This document shows positions 1-18,064 of a stretch of DNA of 64,000 nucleotides, one piece after another. The first letter of the stretch is position 1. Every line of letters begins with the position of its first letter. The position numbers and the translations under genes are program-made. A model generated the notes under the pieces. The model saw nothing but the letters and a program-made list of their open reading frames with translations, had not been told where the DNA came from and made no database searches. Source of the stretch: Hirudinaria manillensis (Eukaryota; Annelida; Clitellata; Hirudinida; Hirudinidae); the NCBI GenBank assembly GCA_034509925.1, contig CM067534.1:650001-714000 (forward strand), given 5' to 3'.

Positions 1-1907
1 CAAAGAGGAATGAAAAGACACGTCCGAAGGCCAAATTCCCGCTGACGGAAAGTTGTTTAAGTGAGTCTCATTCCCATTCCCTCGTGGATCTTTGCAATAA
101 TAATCATTTTTAAGGAATCTAACTTTGATTAAATGGATCTGATAGTGGATGGAGAAAATAGGTCAAGACAAAAAAAAACTATGCATATAATATAAAGGAA
201 AAAATTCTGAATATAACTTTGATATTCCTTCTAATATAAGTTGAACTTCTTTGCTAAACTTGTGGTTATCCGCAGAATTTCACAATCCATCCAAGGAATA
301 TCTATCCGTTTGTTAAAATTTAAGGAAAGTTAAAAATGTAATGTTTGAAATAAACCCATTACTTTAATAATTCTATTGTAATTCGATTGAATTTTAAAAT
401 ATAAAATACAAATCCAATGACAATTACGTAATCGCAATGCTTAAATAAAACTGCTTTAGTGAATATCAGAATATCAATAAATTAAGTTTCAAGAAAGTTC
501 ACGAGAATTACAAAACCTGTTAGGAAACCAACTCATAGGCCTGCGCTGGAAGGACAAAAGTGGAACAATTACAATTTTAAAGAAACGTTTATAAATTTCA
601 GTTGGTTTGAAAAGACAAGAAGAAATAAAACATTTATGGAGACTCATACTATTGCAATGAGGGTAGCATAAAACTTTGACAAATTGGTCAGAACAGAAAG
701 ACGAGGCAGATAATTAGCCATGTTTATTTCGTCTTCCGACGTCGAAATTTGACCTTAAATTATTTTTATGCTTATTTTTTTTTACTTATTTTGCAAAAAG
801 TGTCGTTTGTTTAGTTAATTAAGTGAAACTATTGCTTACTTTTAAAGCCTTGTTAAAATTTCTGTGATTGTTTCGTGGAGACTTTGTTCTGATATCACGT
901 TGTTGCAACAGATTTGAATAAAAAGAAACTTTTTTATTCAGAAAATAAAAGATTAAATCCATCTTGGAAATCTAGTTTCACAAGTTTAGCAAAAGACGGT
1001 GGTTCGCATATGGAACGTTACGCCTCCAGTGTTCACGACTATTACTATCGATATAGTTTCCAATATTACAATACAACATTACCCAACGTGAATTCGAAGG
1101 AAGGAAACAACGACAACGGAAGGACTCAACTGGAGTATAAAGAGCGGAATACATCAAACCACGAGTCTATGGGAGAGACACAATAATTTACATGGACAGG
1201 ATAATACCGCTCCAAACAAACAATGCTGAGATTTCCAAAGGTCCTCCTTTCTCCCTTTATCTCTCTCCTTTGCTTTATTACTTTCTCATCCATTCATCTA
1301 TCCATCCGTTTGTTAATTCTTTCATTTATTCCAAGCATGCATCCTTTCAGCTCCAACTTGAATTAATTCATGAAGTCTTACTGCATCCCCTTTCCTAACA
1401 TCCGCGTGGAATACCTTCATTGGATGTTGAATATTTTATCTTGATAAAAAATAATAGGAAAGTCTTATAGGTACATAATTTAGAAAATATAGTTCGTTAT
1501 AGAAAATAAATATGGAAAAATTCAAACAAACACGATAGAATTGGAATTTAATAATCTCATTGAATCACCGCCATCTTTGATGTTTTTGAGGTTATTTGCA
1601 AAACGTTGAGAGGTGGACAATGTTAACAACTTAAATATTAACGCCATGAATTAGCTATTCACATATTCATTCGTTCGCTCATTTGGTGAGCTTTCTGTGG
1701 ATGGCAAATACTTTGGAGAGTTCAAGAGAAGAACTATTTGCTTTCTTTACTCATTCAGCACTTGTGACTTTCAAAATCATCATCACCATCTTCACATTTA
1801 TCAGTCCAGTTACTATCATCATCATCATTAGCACATCACGATCATTACCACCGTTATGAATACTTCGAAACACAAACTTATATTAATGAACGACATAACG
1901 CGCTGAC
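1..1907. other. presumed intron of the ELAV-like gene
   Basis: AT-rich DNA downstream of the third ELAV-like exon. RRM2 is only half encoded at 1908, so this stretch is most likely intron. I searched the minus strand for the conserved second half of RRM2 (an RNP1 resembling GVGFIRFD) and did not find it, so the next exon should lie left of the window. Open frames at 914-1398 on the plus strand have no recognisable domain. Confidence 0.5.
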
Positions 1908-2061
1908 CTGTGCTGTTATCGTAAATGATCCTAGCACTGATGATACTCCCACAAGATGAAAAGAGACATTCCAACTCCTGTTGAGTCATATTCTTGGGGA
2001 AGCCACAAACGTAGAGATTTGCACCTTTGATGCTTTCACTGCTCGGACGAGCGTACGACAC
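1908..2061 (-). CDS. ELAVL: ELAV/Hu-like RNA-binding protein, exon with first half of RRM2
   Basis: This 154-nt exon encodes the RRM1-RRM2 linker VSYARPSS and the first half of RRM2, including RNP2 (LYVCGFP) and the helix [11 protein letters not shown]. The acceptor is ctaatgcag and the donor is CAG/gtcagc, leaving phase 1. ELAV/Hu proteins bind AU- and U-rich RNA and control neuronal splicing, mRNA stability and localisation. RNP2 departs from the usual LYVSGLP at two positions (Cys for Ser, Phe for Leu). The open frame runs on past the donor into non-conserved residues, so splicing is needed here. The next exon is outside the window, so the gene is incomplete. Family assignment is firm; which paralogue is not known. 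Confidence 0.88.
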
Positions 2062-2145
2062 CTGCATTAGAAGCACGAGTTTTGAATAGATTTTAGATTA
2101 TTGTTAAAACATCATGGATAAAGAATTAAAGGAACTGGAATTTTA

Positions 2146-2388
<243 letters not shown>

Positions 2389-4646
2389 TCAAATACTTGA
2401 TGGTTTATCTGATTTTATTTGGAAGCCATTTTATCTTTAATTACACGTTCAGTCGGTTATTCAAGCCTTTGTGTCCTTTGCATTTTATTAAAAAACGTTT
2501 GGTAGGCACTGTTTAGGCACTAATTTAGCTGCATAAACCAATTGGACATCCAAGCCCAGCCAGACCATGTCAGCATAAATTTGATGATGCCTCAGCCAAG
2601 GAATGGCCGAAGCCAGAGATACCTCGAAAATTATCAGTATTATGCCATGCTACTCATCAAAACATATAAAATTGCATGATCGAATAGTGAGATAGCTTGG
2701 AAAAAGAGAGGAAAGACCAAATTATTCCATCCCAAAATTACTTCATTATTTTTAAATTTTAATGGCCTTAAAGAAGTTTGCAAAAGTCTTTGTGTTTGAT
2801 ATGTTGTTGCTTATATCATATTAATGCTATTATTATTATTATTGTTATTATTATTATTATTATTATTATTAACTATCGACCCATTTAACATTCTTGAGTT
2901 GGCAACTGATCTACTATTTAGCAACGATGTACCTGATATCCGGTTATATCCGATACACTGTACGATTCGTCATCCCGTTTTAAGTAGTCAATTATCCGGT
3001 ACACATAACTATAATTCATAATAACTATATAATTGTAATCATTTATAATTGCATATTTATATTAATATTATCATACATATTTAAATATAACTACATCACA
3101 TTATATATAATTTTAATTGTATAATATAGCTTATAATATCACCTCTCTTATAACAATTTCCAAAAGTTTTGGAATATTTCTTTGTTAATGCTTCTTTATT
3201 TTACAGCCTATTGTCCTTTATCCTTAATCTTCCATGTTTGGTCGTTTGTATGAGTGCATTTAAATTTATTTTCATCGTGGGCAACTCACAGGTAATCACA
3301 CGAGATATTTTACCACACCTGTCACTGAGTGTTGCAAGTGGAGATCTTCAGAATCTCTTGTTGCCTCAGAGAGCTATTCGAAACTGATATTTGTCAAAAT
3401 AAACCATTAATTAACTATAATTACGAACGATTTATTACTTTAAGTACAATCTTAAGCTATTATTATTATTATTATTGAATTTGTTGTTACAGTTTTCGTG
3501 AATGAATTTATATAAATATAATTTGTATTAAAATAGAAATTTAAAAATTCTCCCAGTTTCTCAAAAAAAAAAAAACTGAGTATTTTCCTCCATATTCATC
3601 ATAGAATCCGAATCCTGGTATCCCGACCTTAGCCAATTCCAACGGAAGACACTCGGAATTATCCGAAATCCGGTGAAAATTTGCAATCCTTGATTTATCT
3701 ATGATCGGCATGAAGGATCTTATTTTTCTGAATCTCAAAATGTTCTTTGAAGACAAGTTATTTTAAATGAAAGTTGCAAATTAAATTTAAATAATTTCAT
3801 CCGAATTTGCCTCTGAAATCTGCGATTGGACAGAAAATCTATGATTTTCCGATAGCATAGATATTGCATATTTTACGTCATGGAAAACAAAGAATATTGA
3901 TCGTCCGATCAGTCGATTCAGACCATGCATGGCCTCTGTACGCTTTGCCGATGCTTGTTAGTTTGTAATAACTGAAGGAAGGAATTAGATGTGGTCAAGT
4001 AGGATGAAAGATTTTCAGTAAACAAGCTCAATAAATAAATAAATTCTGGTTTATCATTTAAGTTCTTGTTGATAAGTTTTATGGAGACCTACCAATAAAA
4101 GTGTTAATACTTCTCAAAGTGTTTGTTTGTTTATTTATTAAACAAAACCTACTTCCTCATGATGTTGCGTTGTCTTTTGTAACATAAAAAAAAAAAGAAC
4201 GCCAGCTGTTATTGTCATTTTAAGAGAATTATTTTATCAATATTTAGAAATTATAATAATTCCTCTAATGAATTCTCATCCTTAAATTAAGATAAATTTA
4301 ATAATTAATAACGACCATCGAGACAAGAAATTGAAAGTCAATCAATTGAAAACGTATCGATCCCTCTCAGATCGATATGAGGACTTCCTTTTAGAGAGAT
4401 GTGGAAAATGCTTCGAAGATAAAGGACTTCAATATAGCAGGGGATGGCCGTGATGTTTATTCATCCAATCATGTACGTAACTCATAGTAATAGTCTCAGG
4501 AAAATATTTGGCTCATAGCGGAAGGTGACCACGGTGTAACGCTCAATATTGCCGTCCATGGCAGCAGACCATAAATGCCGACGTGCTCAATAGACCGAGA
4601 CGACCTTGAACCTGAAAAGTTCTTTCTACATAAGTGCTCACAAACA

Positions 4647-4702
4647 CATCATCATCATCATCGTCGCCATCGTCATCGTCATCATCATCATCATCATCAT
4701 CC
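4647..4702. repeat. interrupted (CAT/CGT)n microsatellite
   Basis: About 55 bp of CAT units with CGT interruptions, inside the ELAV-like intron. Confidence 0.9.
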
Positions 4703-5440
4703 TGTACCAGGAAAGTGAGTTCAATCTTTACATAAGTTCAATAGTGTGATGGAAACTGTAAGGCAAGGAAAAGGAAAATTTTTAACAAAAAAAAGTTGCG
4801 TCGCCATTCAAGTAAGATGCGTTGCATTGTGTGAGGTAAAGTGATTACCAGCTTTTATTCCTTTCCTTTCAATACTGCAAACTTGTCGTCAGTTTTATCC
4901 GTGACAATGTGTGGAACATGCTTAACAGGAATATGATTCCATGTATGCAAACGGTTGAAATAATAATTCGTTTCTTTTTTATAAATAATTATAATAAAAA
5001 TGCTACCAAACGTCGTGAGAATGGAGTTTTATTTGGTTTCGATTTGGAATTGATTTTTTATCAAGTTATTCGGAAGAGGGCGCTTTAACAGCGATTGTTG
5101 ACTTTAATATATGTATGTATGTATTTTAAATTATCACTGCAACAATAATCACGTAGCGCTTGAGTACTTAACTAGTACAAACAGATCGAAATGAGACTTC
5201 ATTGTGAGCAAGAAAGGTTTTAAAATCCGAAAGAGTGAGATAATTGTAAACGAAAAATGGCATTCATTACGCAAATCTCATGGAAAAAGGAAACGAGCCG
5301 GATGGAAAATTTGCTTTTAAGCATTCCGTGCGATCAAGTAGGATTGAGTTATTCAATTTTTGCAGACAGGGCGAAAATATGGGACACGATGATTTCTTCG
5401 TGAATGTGAACAATCCTGTGGCTTTGACGATGGTAGCGTA

Positions 5441-5464
5441 GATGACGATGACGGCGACGACGAC

Positions 5465-5495
<31 letters not shown>

Positions 5496-5502
5496 GTGGT
5501 GA
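5441..5502. repeat. interrupted (GAT/GAC)n microsatellite
   Basis: GAT units with GAC and GGC interruptions, ending in a pure GAT run. It lies 130 bp downstream of the polyQ exon, in the first intron seen. Confidence 0.9.
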
Positions 5503-5578
5503 CTCACATGATCAAAAATGCTTAATAATATTACAAGTTGTCTATTTCCGCAGAAGTCATATTAAATACAAAAATTCA

Positions 5579-10569
<4,991 letters not shown>

Positions 10570-10570
<1 letters not shown>

Positions 10571-10950
10571 AATATATATATATCCATTAAACGTACGACA
10601 GCTACCCAGAGACCAATATATATATATATATATATATATCCATTAAACGTACGACAGCTACCCAGAGACCAATGTAAATTTAATAATTTAATATATATAT
10701 ATATTATTTAGAGAAATATTTAATGAAACATTTAGTGATACATTTAGTAAAATACTTAATAAAATATTTAATAAAACATTTCTAAAAAAAAAAAACGATG
10801 ACTCATTGATAAATTGTCCGAGTATGAATCTGAATATGTAACGATCCATAGGATATGTTCCAAAGTTATTCATCTCAAAAGATGCAACCCACAAGAACAA
10901 AGAACTTCATGCGTCATCCATTAAACGTACGACAGCTACCCAGAGGCCAA
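10570..10950. repeat. three copies of a 35-bp motif within TA repeats
   Basis: The motif begins TCCATTAAACGTACGACAGC and continues TACCCAGAGACCAA. It occurs at 10583-10617, 10639-10673 and 10917-10950. The first two copies are identical over 35 bp and are separated by a pure TA tract. The third has one substitution (AGAGGCC) and lies about 245 bp further on. All copies have the same orientation. Confidence 0.9.
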
Positions 10951-10954
10951 CTAA

Positions 10955-10956
10955 CA

Positions 10957-10988
<32 letters not shown>

Positions 10989-11070
10989 ATGATGATGGTG
11001 GTGGTTGTGGTGATAGTGATAGTGATGACCATGACCATGGTGGTAGTGGTATTGTTAGTGATGGATGGAT
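10955..11070. repeat. GAT/GGT trinucleotide tract with GGAT tail
   Basis: Degenerate GAT and GGT units followed by three GGAT-type units. It starts directly after the third copy of the 35-bp motif. Confidence 0.85.
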
Positions 11071-11608
11071 GGATGGACGGTTGAGAATAAAATTTTTATT
11101 TTGTATCATATTTTATAAATTATGAAACTAAAGATTCACATTGGATTTAGAAAAAAAAATGAATAAATATTTTTAAAAAATGGAATACCTAGTTTATTAC
11201 AATATAGAATTATCAAAATTAATATATTTATTATTTTTTAATAATTATTTTCTGAATACTACGTTCTGAAACAAAGACAAAAGAGCACTCACGCGAAAGC
11301 TTGTAACTTACCTGTGACGTGGATAGGAATGATTCAGGTGAGATTCTATTTTTAACCTCCGTGTCATCAAGGTGTGCAAAGGTGAATTGCGTGAATTATG
11401 ATTTATATTTCATCCATTTAAGCTCATTTTGTTGACTGTACTTTTGCAATGATTTTAAATGTTTTCCAATAATTATAATTTAAATCGAGCAAAAGTTTCA
11501 TTTATTAATGAGGAAGACGATAATGTTCAATGCTGTCAGAGATAGTCTGCTCACTAAACACGATGATGTCAAATAATGAATGCACGTCAATACTGACAAA
11601 CCCATCTT

Positions 11609-11673
<65 letters not shown>

Positions 11674-11674
11674 A

Positions 11675-11731
<57 letters not shown>

Positions 11732-11806
11732 GTAATAATAATGACAATAATAATGATAATAATAATGACAATAATAATGATAATAATAATAATAATAATA
11801 ATAAAA
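11609..11806. repeat. (AAT)n microsatellite, about 200 bp
   Basis: A long AAT tract with scattered ACT, AGT and GAC-type interruptions. The open frames on both strands here (poly-Asn, poly-Leu, poly-Ile) are products of the repeat, not genes. Confidence 0.95.
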
Positions 11807-12134
11807 ATGTCATAATGATAGTGAACAAATAATAAATAAAAGGTAAAGGGTGGCATCTCTGACTTAAAGGAGTGCTTTAATAACTATCAACTGGAAACTT
11901 ATTCGGCTTATTAAACTAATTATTAATTTTTAAAATAAATTTATAAATAAATTATGACCAAAAAAATGATAACACGGTACTAACGTATCTAACGTACGTA
12001 CGTATTAAGACCACCAGCGAATTATTATGCATTAACTGTAAAATACGAAATCAATTTGCATCCCTATCGATCGAAAATCATTAAACTGGATGTTGAGGGG
12101 CTGTTTGTTCAGACATCACTATCATCATTTCGAA

Positions 12135-12184
<50 letters not shown>
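12135..12184. repeat. (AAT)n microsatellite
   Basis: About 50 bp of pure AAT units. Confidence 0.92.
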
Positions 12185-12185
<1 letters not shown>

Positions 12186-13067
12186 TATTATTATAATAAC
12201 TAATTAGAATTATAATAACTAATTATTATTATAATAAGGAGTAACCAGCTAATGATATGATTGCAATTTAAAGATAGCAACTCATGAACACAAATGAGTG
12301 GAAAGAAAAGCATGTAAGCGTTGATCAAAAGCAAAGCAAAGCTGCAGTCCAAAGAAAATTTCGTGGCCCCGAAAAACAGCAAAAGGAGGAGATCCTCAAG
12401 ATAATTCATTGTGGAAATTAGATAAAAGACAAATAAATAAATGTAATATAAATAAAATATGAATATAAATAGATAAATTAGATAAAACTGAATTCACTCG
12501 TAACGAATAATTGTCGTTACTTTTAGAATCGAAGCTACTATCACCTAATTTAAAAATGAACAACCAGCACATTTGCTGAACTGAACATCCGGATGGTCTC
12601 AGACAAAAGAAGACACACAATGAGAGAAGCAAAGAGACTCAGTAACACACGAGGAGAGACGAGGACCGGGGAGGATAGGAATACTCCAAACACCCTCGGG
12701 AATCGTAAATCCATCCTCTTCCGCGCATGCAATAAGCCATAAGATGGTTGTGAGTCTGTGCGCTTTTGCATGAGGTTTGATGATGATAACGATATCGATG
12801 ACAACAATGTTGACGACGACGACGTTGTTGAGGTGATGATGGCAGCGATTATGAAGATGAGCGTAGGAGCAAATAATGATGAGCACATTGTTCTCTCTCA
12901 CATGCGTCCATGGTCCAGTGGAACCGGCATAAATTTTTTCACGCTTGATTGAACATTTCCACGGCCTTTCCCACCGAACGGATTTACAGCAGGCTGGACG
13001 GGAAAGCCGGCGATTTTTTACGTCGTGATACGGGTGGAAGGAGAGGTGAACACGGATGCCTGGTGAG

Positions 13068-13174
13068 GGGATGGATGGACGGGCGGATGGATGGATGGAT
13101 GGATGGATGGATGGATGGATGGATGGATGGATGGATGGATGGATGGATGGATGGATGGATGGATGGATGGATGG
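13068..13174. repeat. (GGAT)n tetranucleotide repeat
   Basis: About 105 bp of GGAT units on the plus strand, nearly pure after the first 20 bp. It is the reverse-complement class of the (ATCC)n tract at 20451-20695. Confidence 0.95.
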
Positions 13175-13416
13175 ACAGATCATAGAGAGGAGTTAAATAA
13201 ATACACGTCCAATCTGCTTATGGGACTTTAAATATTTCACAGCCGACTGAGGAAGGAAGCGATTTTTATGAGAAATTCTGTCTCAAGATGGAGCTGTTGA
13301 GGACGGTCAAGGTTGGTCAGTTTGGTGCTTTCGTGTTCATCAGCATGAATAATTTATTCACTTCATTTTGGTCAATTAATATTAATGTTACAAATTAATG
13401 CTAATTTTAGGATAGT

Positions 13417-13451
<35 letters not shown>

Positions 13452-13677
13452 TTTACTAAAACTGGTTTGTGAAATAAATTCAATTCAATTTATATTTAAA
13501 TTAATTTTTTAAATTTAATTGCAGCCAAAAAGATTTCTGGAATATCGTAGAGGGGGCCATTCCTCTGAAGATCCCTGTCAGAACGCTCGCTCAAGAGTTT
13601 CTATCAATATTATATTATATTATTTTATTTTATTTTATATACATATATATATATATTTTTATAATGCATAATAACGC

Positions 13678-13733
13678 GCCTCTGTAGCTCACGCGTTCGG
13701 CGCTATATAAATGACTTATTATTATTATTAATA
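13678..13733 (+). mobile_element. possible SINE-like 3' tail
   Basis: A short GC-richer stretch, GCGCCTCTGTAGCTCACGCG, is followed by GGCGCTATATAAATGACTTA and an ATT tract. From memory, a GGCGCTATATAAAT tail running into ATT repeats is common at the 3' end of dispersed short retroelements in many animal genomes. I see no Pol III promoter boxes directly upstream, so at most a 5'-truncated copy is present. Confidence 0.35.
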
Positions 13734-14404
13734 GCACATATATATATATATATATATATATAGTCAGCCCAATAATTATAGGAATTTCACATTATATGTA
13801 TATATAGAAATTATGATTCATTGCAGAGGCATATTTAAACTTAAAATTCAAATATATATAATAATATATAATAATATATATAATGACAGTTACATTAAAA
13901 TCGTGCATCAAATAGAAGTATTATCAGTCATGGAATGTGCAATTAATGAGTTACATTATTTCTGGTCTTCCGGGAAAATAAAGAAAAATTAAAAAGTTGT
14001 TCCTGCCATAATCGGTCCTTTCGTTCCGGTCCATTGGATTGTCGAAGATATTTACGAGGATATAATGTTTCCATCCATTTCAATAATAATATGCAAATTT
14101 AATAATTTATTCATAGTAATATCTTAATTAACTGGCCAATCCTGGTACATGGCATTAATTAAATTATAATTTATGAATGGCTTTGGAGCAATATCGATGG
14201 CTTTACGATTCCTTATAGACTTACTGAGTGACCGGAGAAGGGTGATGTTAAGGAAAAAAAAGGAGAGGGTGAATGTTTATGGGGAGTCCTTGTGAGAGGA
14301 ATTTGAATGAAGTCCTCTTATTAACAAGGATGTGCTTTGCACAACTGCAGCCAATGATTGATCGACTGCAGAATTGATTCTCATCTGATCAACATCGCAC
14401 ATGG

Positions 14405-14540
14405 AGAAGGAGGAGATGATGATGGCGAAGAAGAAGAAGAAGAAGATGATGATGATGATGATGATGACGACAACGATGATGATGGTAGTGGTGGTGATGG
14501 TAATGCTGATAGTGGTGATAATAATGATGATAATGATAGC
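14405..14540. repeat. GAA/GAT trinucleotide tract
   Basis: GAA units pass into GAT units with GAC and GGT interruptions. It yields acidic, Met-rich or Ile-rich reading frames on both strands that I take as repeat products. Confidence 0.9.
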
Positions 14541-15171
14541 TAGCATCTCACAACAGGGAGCAAAACATTCGATGAATTATGAGACATTGGTTCGAAACCT
14601 TCGTAATGGTCGCCTCTGTTGTCACGTGATTCATTGGAGTGATTGTCTCTAATGACGTCATCTTGTGTCATTCAGCCAACCATCCATCCATCTAGTCTTT
14701 CATTCCTTTTTCCGCCCATCTATACCACCCGCCGATGAAAACATTGGCAACCTTATTTGCTACCAGGCAATGCAATTTGGACAATCAAAATGTTTTGATA
14801 TCGAGACAAAGATTTGATTTCCAATTATTTAATGGATTTTAAATTACAAAACATTCTGAAGTAATTTGCTTTGAATTTGTGAGGCATTTGTACATTTATG
14901 TAAAAAAGCTAAAAAATCCAATTAATTTGTTTGTACTTTGGATACGTTTAGCATTGGACCACGGCTGAGGTGAACATATTATATGTGAACTTATTATGGC
15001 TTTTCTTCTTATGAAATAAGACAATCAAGTCAATTAAATGATTGATTAATTAATTAATTACTATTAATAAATTGATTCAAAAGCTTCCTAATTTATCAGA
15101 TTTTAATTTGAATTTCTTTAAATCTAACTCAATAATGTTATAATGCATTATTAATATTGATACTACATGAA

Positions 15172-15625
15172 TTATTATTATTATTATTGTTGTTATTATT
15201 ATTATTATTTTCATTATTATTATTATTATTAATTAATTAAGGCAATTGACTAATTCAGGAATTATGAGCTTCAAATATTGATCCTGATTCTCATTCTATT
15301 GCGCGATCATAATTACGATCATAATTTGGATCAGTTTTTTTCAATTTAGACCTTTTTTTTTTGAAAATATGAAGAAATTCAAAATTTCTTGAGAAAATTT
15401 GGAATTTAAACATTAATTTGCACATTAAATTGAATGTTAAACTCTTAATTTAAAGTTTGCAATTCATCTCATCGACCTACCTTTCTGTTTTCCTGAATTA
15501 ATAATTTATCGAAGTTTAATGTTGCAATACATAATACTAATATTACATGAATTAATATTATTATTGTTATTTATTATTATTATTATTATTACTATTATTA
15601 TTATTAATAATATTATTATTAACGT
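15172..15625. repeat. paired ATT-rich tracts
   Basis: Two ATT tracts, at 15172-15229 and 15551-15625, are each preceded by a similar sequence: 'aataatgttataatgcatta...tactacatgaatta' and 'aatgttgcaatacataatac...attacatgaatta'. This points to an older local duplication of about 400 bp. Confidence 0.5.
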
Positions 15626-18000
15626 TAATTTTAATTAACTTAAAATGTCCCCAGTTTAACTTTGATCGATCGTTTATTTATGATTTCATCTTGTGATGTC
15701 AGAGAATATTGACCCTCATCCAGCTACGGATTCGTTAATTATTCACGCCTTGGCCTCAAAACAATGAAAGTTGCCATGGTGAATTGAGCATACCGATAAT
15801 GATGATGATGACGATGACGACGATGATGATGATCTTTATTGTATTTAGCAATTTTATCTTTAGAATCGGAAAGAATTAAATAAAAATGGAAATAAAAATA
15901 AAAACGAATAAAATGTCAGTAAATTCAAGCCATGGATTAATAAATAATTTAATCTCCTAATCAATTAATACATTAATTAATAATTTACTAATCAATTGAG
16001 CCCTTATTAGCAACGTCGTCAAATCGTACTCACCTTCATGACAACAGTCATTGATGAAAGATTGGGCCACGTTTTGGGATGTTTTCTTCACGACTTTTTT
16101 GCCACGATGCTCAGCTGTTCCCCCTCTGCATCTGGAAATCTCCAGCGTGCAGGACTTTTTATAACCTCTGCTCCCCTCACCTTTTCTCATCATCTCCATT
16201 CTTCCACGTTACGAGATGACAGAGAAAGGGTGGTAACCACTCAAACAAGAAAAACTCTGAGGGGGGAGAGAGCTTCTGGTATTAATAATTAAAGACTGAT
16301 ATTATAATTTAACAGGAAGCGATTGTATTTCAATCATGAATTTAATCATGGGTTCAGTTCTCTTGAATTTTACATATTCTGTTTTTAAGGCTTCTTGGTA
16401 CTCTCAAGTCATTCCAATTGAGCTTTTAAGCACTTATTTGCCATTTTCTAAATATTTTGTTTTAATAAAAATTATTGTTTGCTTTCTCAACGAAAATAAA
16501 TTAATGTAGAAACATCGAAAAAGCTGAAAAAGTACTTGATTATATTTGATTGTAAATCATGATTCATATTTTGCCTGTTTGGAACACTCTGAATCAGTTA
16601 CTTAAATTTAAAAGAACATCAATTCAATTGATGATTTTGACAGAAATGAGAGAAAATGTTGCTTTTTTTTTTTACTATAATTACTTGATTTGATGTTTTA
16701 TAATTAAAATAAAAATTATTTAATTGCTTATCGATATGTTGTCATGACAACAAGAATCTCCACGAAATCTCGGAGGCACCGCCAGGCATTGATTTCACGA
16801 GGGTCACGTGGTTGCTTGTCACGTGCAATATGCATCGGTCGATTTTAAATTTCCATGCATTACTTTGGACCAACCGTAAGGGGGCTGGGGTGGTTGGATG
16901 GGTCCAGAAGTGAGATGACAACATAAGTGAGGGTTGTTGTTTCCATTTTGTTTGCATTTTGTTTCTTGTGTTTTATGTTCCCCGAGTATTCTTTATGGTT
17001 GCTCTAATTGGTTATTTTGTAATCGCTATAGGTTGTAATTAATGCCGTTATTAACTAATTCTTAGAGCAGTCTAAACTTCGCTTGAATTGTTCTGCTTGC
17101 AAAACAAAATGCTGAAGAATTTTGAAAGACAGAAAACTTCAATTTCATTATTGTTTAAAGTCAATTTACAAGTTTTCAGAAATGAATTAAAAAGGTTATA
17201 TGTGGAAAATCGAATTTTATTTTGCAACATTTTAGGAAGCAACAAATTCGTGTGAATTTTGTCCGCAAACAAAAAAATTTATTCAAAGAAGCATCCGGTC
17301 ACGACGTTGAAGAAAATGAAGAAAATGGTTGAATGCTGTTGAACTTGAAGCCAAAAATTAAATGTCCTTCATTTGACATCCAGTCTGCACCCTTGGTACC
17401 CATCCAGAAGTTTCTCCTCTGCTTATTTTCTCAATTATTATTGTCAACAATGTCAAATGTTATTACCAACGAGATTGTCATTAAGCACTGTTTATTTGTT
17501 AATACGGCACTGATCATTGCAATACACAGCTGTTTATTAAATGGTATTGATTAGAATTGATTAGTATTGATGAGTGCTATTGAAATAAATTAACAATCAT
17601 CTCATTGGAGTGGCAGTCAATTATTTAATTCTGGAGGAAAAATAATATTAATGCTATAGAAATTAAATCCCTAACAACTAGAAAAACAAGTAATATACTT
17701 TAAAATCATTATTTAAATAACGAATGAATGAAAATAATAAATAAAAATATGAGGCTATGCAAGAGGGAACAGTTCTGACATCAGCAGAATTTCTAGGTTC
17801 AAATGAAGAATTGTTGGTCCCTGGAGGAACAGACAACAAAATTAACCACAATGGGCCATCTTTGGATGATATCTGTCTTAATATCGCAGCCATCAATAAT
17901 AGAATAAATTAATAACCTAAGTTGTCTTCACGATTTCAAATCTACTTAATAATTGGTGATGTAAGGAATGTAATTTGATCACCTGAAAATACCAAATACC

Positions 18001-18064
18001 ATCGACGTCGTCATCGTCGCCACCACCATCATCATCATCATCGTCGTCGTCGTCGTCGTCATCA
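18001..18064. repeat. interrupted (ATC/GTC)n microsatellite
   Basis: CAT/CGT units with CAC interruptions, then pure CATs passing into pure GTC units. The same pattern recurs at 19551-19608 and 25586-25670. Confidence 0.9.

Larger units (their letters stand above)
11071..13067. other. intergenic DNA around the AAT tracts
   Basis: Apart from the two AAT tracts I see no gene. The 194-residue minus-strand frame at 12599-13183 begins in the GGAT repeat and then runs through non-conserved sequence, so I do not call it. Confidence 0.5.
13175..18000. other. gene-poor repeat-rich intergenic DNA
   Basis: AT-rich DNA with an ATT tract at 13420-13450, TA tracts near 13640 and 13740, a GAA/GAT tract at 14405-14540, and ATT tracts at 15172-15229 and 15551-15625. 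No exon recognised. Frames at 14277-14652, 15957-16292 and 16742-16957 are low-complexity or lack any family signature. Confidence 0.5.

Noticed and set aside
11505..11856. poly-Leu, poly-Ile and poly-Asn frames
   Set aside because: Products of the AAT microsatellite.
12599..13183. 194-codon minus-strand frame beginning SIHPSIHP
   Set aside because: The start is translated GGAT repeat and the rest matches no family; frames on both strands overlap here.
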